NCBI GenBank assembly: GCA_015523685.1
Contig: WAJW01000016.1
Location: 1 to 6,401, forward strand
DNA from: Archaeoglobaceae archaeon
GTDB lineage: Archaea; Halobacteriota; Archaeoglobi; Archaeoglobales; JdFR-42
Direction: 5' to 3'
Length of the DNA: 6,401 nucleotides
Shown here: positions 5,637 to 6,401 of the stretch, one piece after another
Position numbering within the stretch: position 1 is the first letter of the stretch
How the letters are laid out: the number at the start of each line of letters is the position of its first letter
Program-made: the position numbers and the translations under genes
Notes under the pieces: generated by a model
Seen by the model: only the letters and a program-made list of their open reading frames with translations
The model's database searches: none
What the model was told of the DNA's origin: nothing

Positions 5637-6134
5637 ATGAAGGCACTCATTATGAGCGCTGATAATTTCGAGGATATCGAGCTGTTTTATCCATATTACC
5701 GTCTCAGAGAGGAATCCATAGAGGTTCTCATCGCCTCAGAATCATCAGAGGAGATCAGAGGGAAGAACGGATACACGGTAAATCCCGACATAACCTTTGA
5801 ACAGGCTCTCGATATGGAATTCGATCTTATCATAATCCCTGGAGGAAGGGCACCCGAAAAGGTACGGCTGAATCCCATCGCCCTCAACATTGTCAGGGAT
5901 ATATTTGACAGCAGGAAGCCCGTGGGTGCCATATGCCACGGCCCTCAGGTTCTGATATCTGCAGGAGTTGTGAAAGGTAAAAAACTCACATGTTACAGGG
6001 GGATCAGGGACGATGTGATTTCAGCAGGTGGGCTTTATGTCGATGAGAGGGTTGTTGTTGATGGCAATCTTGTTACATCCAGAATGCCGGATGATCTCCC
6101 GTACTTTATGAAATCGATAATGGAGGTGATATGA
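5637..6134 (+). CDS. DJ-1/PfpI family protein (intracellular protease/deglycase-like)
   Basis: A 165-residue protein of the PfpI branch of the DJ-1 superfamily, a cytosolic oligomeric enzyme family described as an ATP-independent protease and, for relatives, as a glyoxalase/deglycase. Cys100-His101 in GAICHGPQ form the nucleophile elbow and carry the same numbers as in Pyrococcus PH1704; Glu74 (GRAPEK) also matches the glutamate reported there. The N-terminal SADNFEDIELFYP and the C-terminal TSRMPDDLPYF are typical. The start is set at 5637, not the in-frame ATG at 5616: family members begin with MKALI, and the TATA box spacing predicts a transcript starting at 5637. A metallo-beta-lactamase-fold gene follows after one base. 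True substrate is uncertain. Confidence 0.93.
   Translation: MKALIMSADNFEDIELFYPYYRLREESIEVLIASESSEEIRGKNGYTVNPDITFEQALDMEFDLIIIPGGRAPEKVRLNPIALNIVRDIFDSRKPVGAICHGPQVLISAGVVKGKKLTCYRGIRDDVISAGGLYVDERVVVDGNLVTSRMPDDLPYFMKSIMEVI
6122..6130 (+). promoter_or_regulatory. Ribosome binding site of the MBL-fold gene
   Basis: GGAGGTGAT, a full match to the archaeal anti-Shine-Dalgarno sequence, five bases before the ATG at 6136. It lies in the last codons of the PfpI gene, so the second gene is translated from the same mRNA. Confidence 0.75.
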
Positions 6135-6135
6135 A

Positions 6136-6401
6136 ATGGAAATTGAATGGCATGGACATGCCTGTTTTTCAATAAAAAATGACGTTACAGTTGTTTTTGA
6201 CCCGCATAACGGACATGGTATCGGCATCAAGAAACCGGAGATCAGAGGAGACATAATACTGGTGAGCCACCACCATTTTGATCATGATGCAGTTGATCAG
6301 GTGAAAAAAGAGGATAGCGTGGTAGTGGATTCTCCCGGAGAAAGGGATATGGATGGTATAAAAATAAGGGGAATTGAAAGCTTTCATGATCCTTCGAGAG
6401 G
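6136..6401 (+). CDS. Metallo-beta-lactamase-fold hydrolase (COG2220-like), N-terminal part
   Basis: The first 88 residues of a zinc-dependent hydrolase-like protein; the frame is still open at the window end. It opens with EWHGHACFSI, the WxGHAxF-type start of the COG2220/UPF0173 group, and has the metal-binding HxHxDH motif as HHHFDH (His45, His47, Asp49, His50). A further SFHD near residue 82 resembles the next metal-region segment. Whole proteins of this group are about 200-230 residues, so more than half is missing. It is the second gene of an operon with the PfpI-like gene, one base apart. COG2220 members include UlaG-like lactonases and many of unknown substrate, so no reaction is assigned. 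Confidence 0.88.
   Translation, partial: MEIEWHGHACFSIKNDVTVVFDPHNGHGIGIKKPEIRGDIILVSHHHFDHDAVDQVKKEDSVVVDSPGERDMDGIKIRGIESFHDPSR

Overview
The window looks archaeal, most likely euryarchaeal. It carries a type II (archaeal) GAPDH and a membrane-anchored SDH-family (DUF114) Clp-fold protease. There are TATA boxes about 26 bp upstream of start codons with no leader, and GGAGGTGAT-type Shine-Dalgarno sites on internal operon genes. Arginine codons are dominated by AGA/AGG. A molybdenum hydroxylase of the aldehyde oxidase/xanthine dehydrogenase/hydroxybenzoyl-CoA reductase type would fit an anaerobe, for instance a relative of Archaeoglobales or of alkane/methane-oxidising lineages. That placement is a guess.

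Layout. (1) Bases 1-1555, + strand: 3' end of a molybdopterin-binding large subunit, then the complete FAD subunit. The FAD subunit has the extra cysteine loop that carries a [4Fe-4S] cluster in PaoB/HcrB-type enzymes. The small 2Fe-2S subunit is not in the window. (2) Bases 1585-2783, - strand: a two-gene operon of a CooT-type nickel-binding protein and GAPDH, sharing an ATGA overlap. It converges on the hydroxylase genes. (3) Bases 2887-3207, - strand: a small winged-helix regulator, divergent from (4) bases 3283-4665, + strand: a radical SAM/SPASM enzyme with a helical N-terminal extension of about 100 residues. The 76-bp gap between them holds a repeated AAATTT element. (5) Bases 4666-5532, - strand: the SDH-family protease, whose stop codon abuts that of the radical SAM gene with no base between. 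(6) Bases 5637-6401, + strand: a PfpI/DJ-1 family protein followed after one base by a metallo-beta-lactamase-fold hydrolase that runs off the end. The protease and PfpI genes are divergent, both apparently leaderless, with an inverted repeat between their TATA boxes.

The genes do not form one obvious pathway. The window reads as several short metabolic and housekeeping transcription units. The more interesting points are the nickel protein fused by overlap to a glycolytic/gluconeogenic gene, the unassigned radical SAM enzyme with a probable dedicated regulator, and the cluster-bearing flavoprotein subunit. No mobile element, CRISPR array, tRNA or rRNA was seen, and no clearly new multi-gene system is evident.
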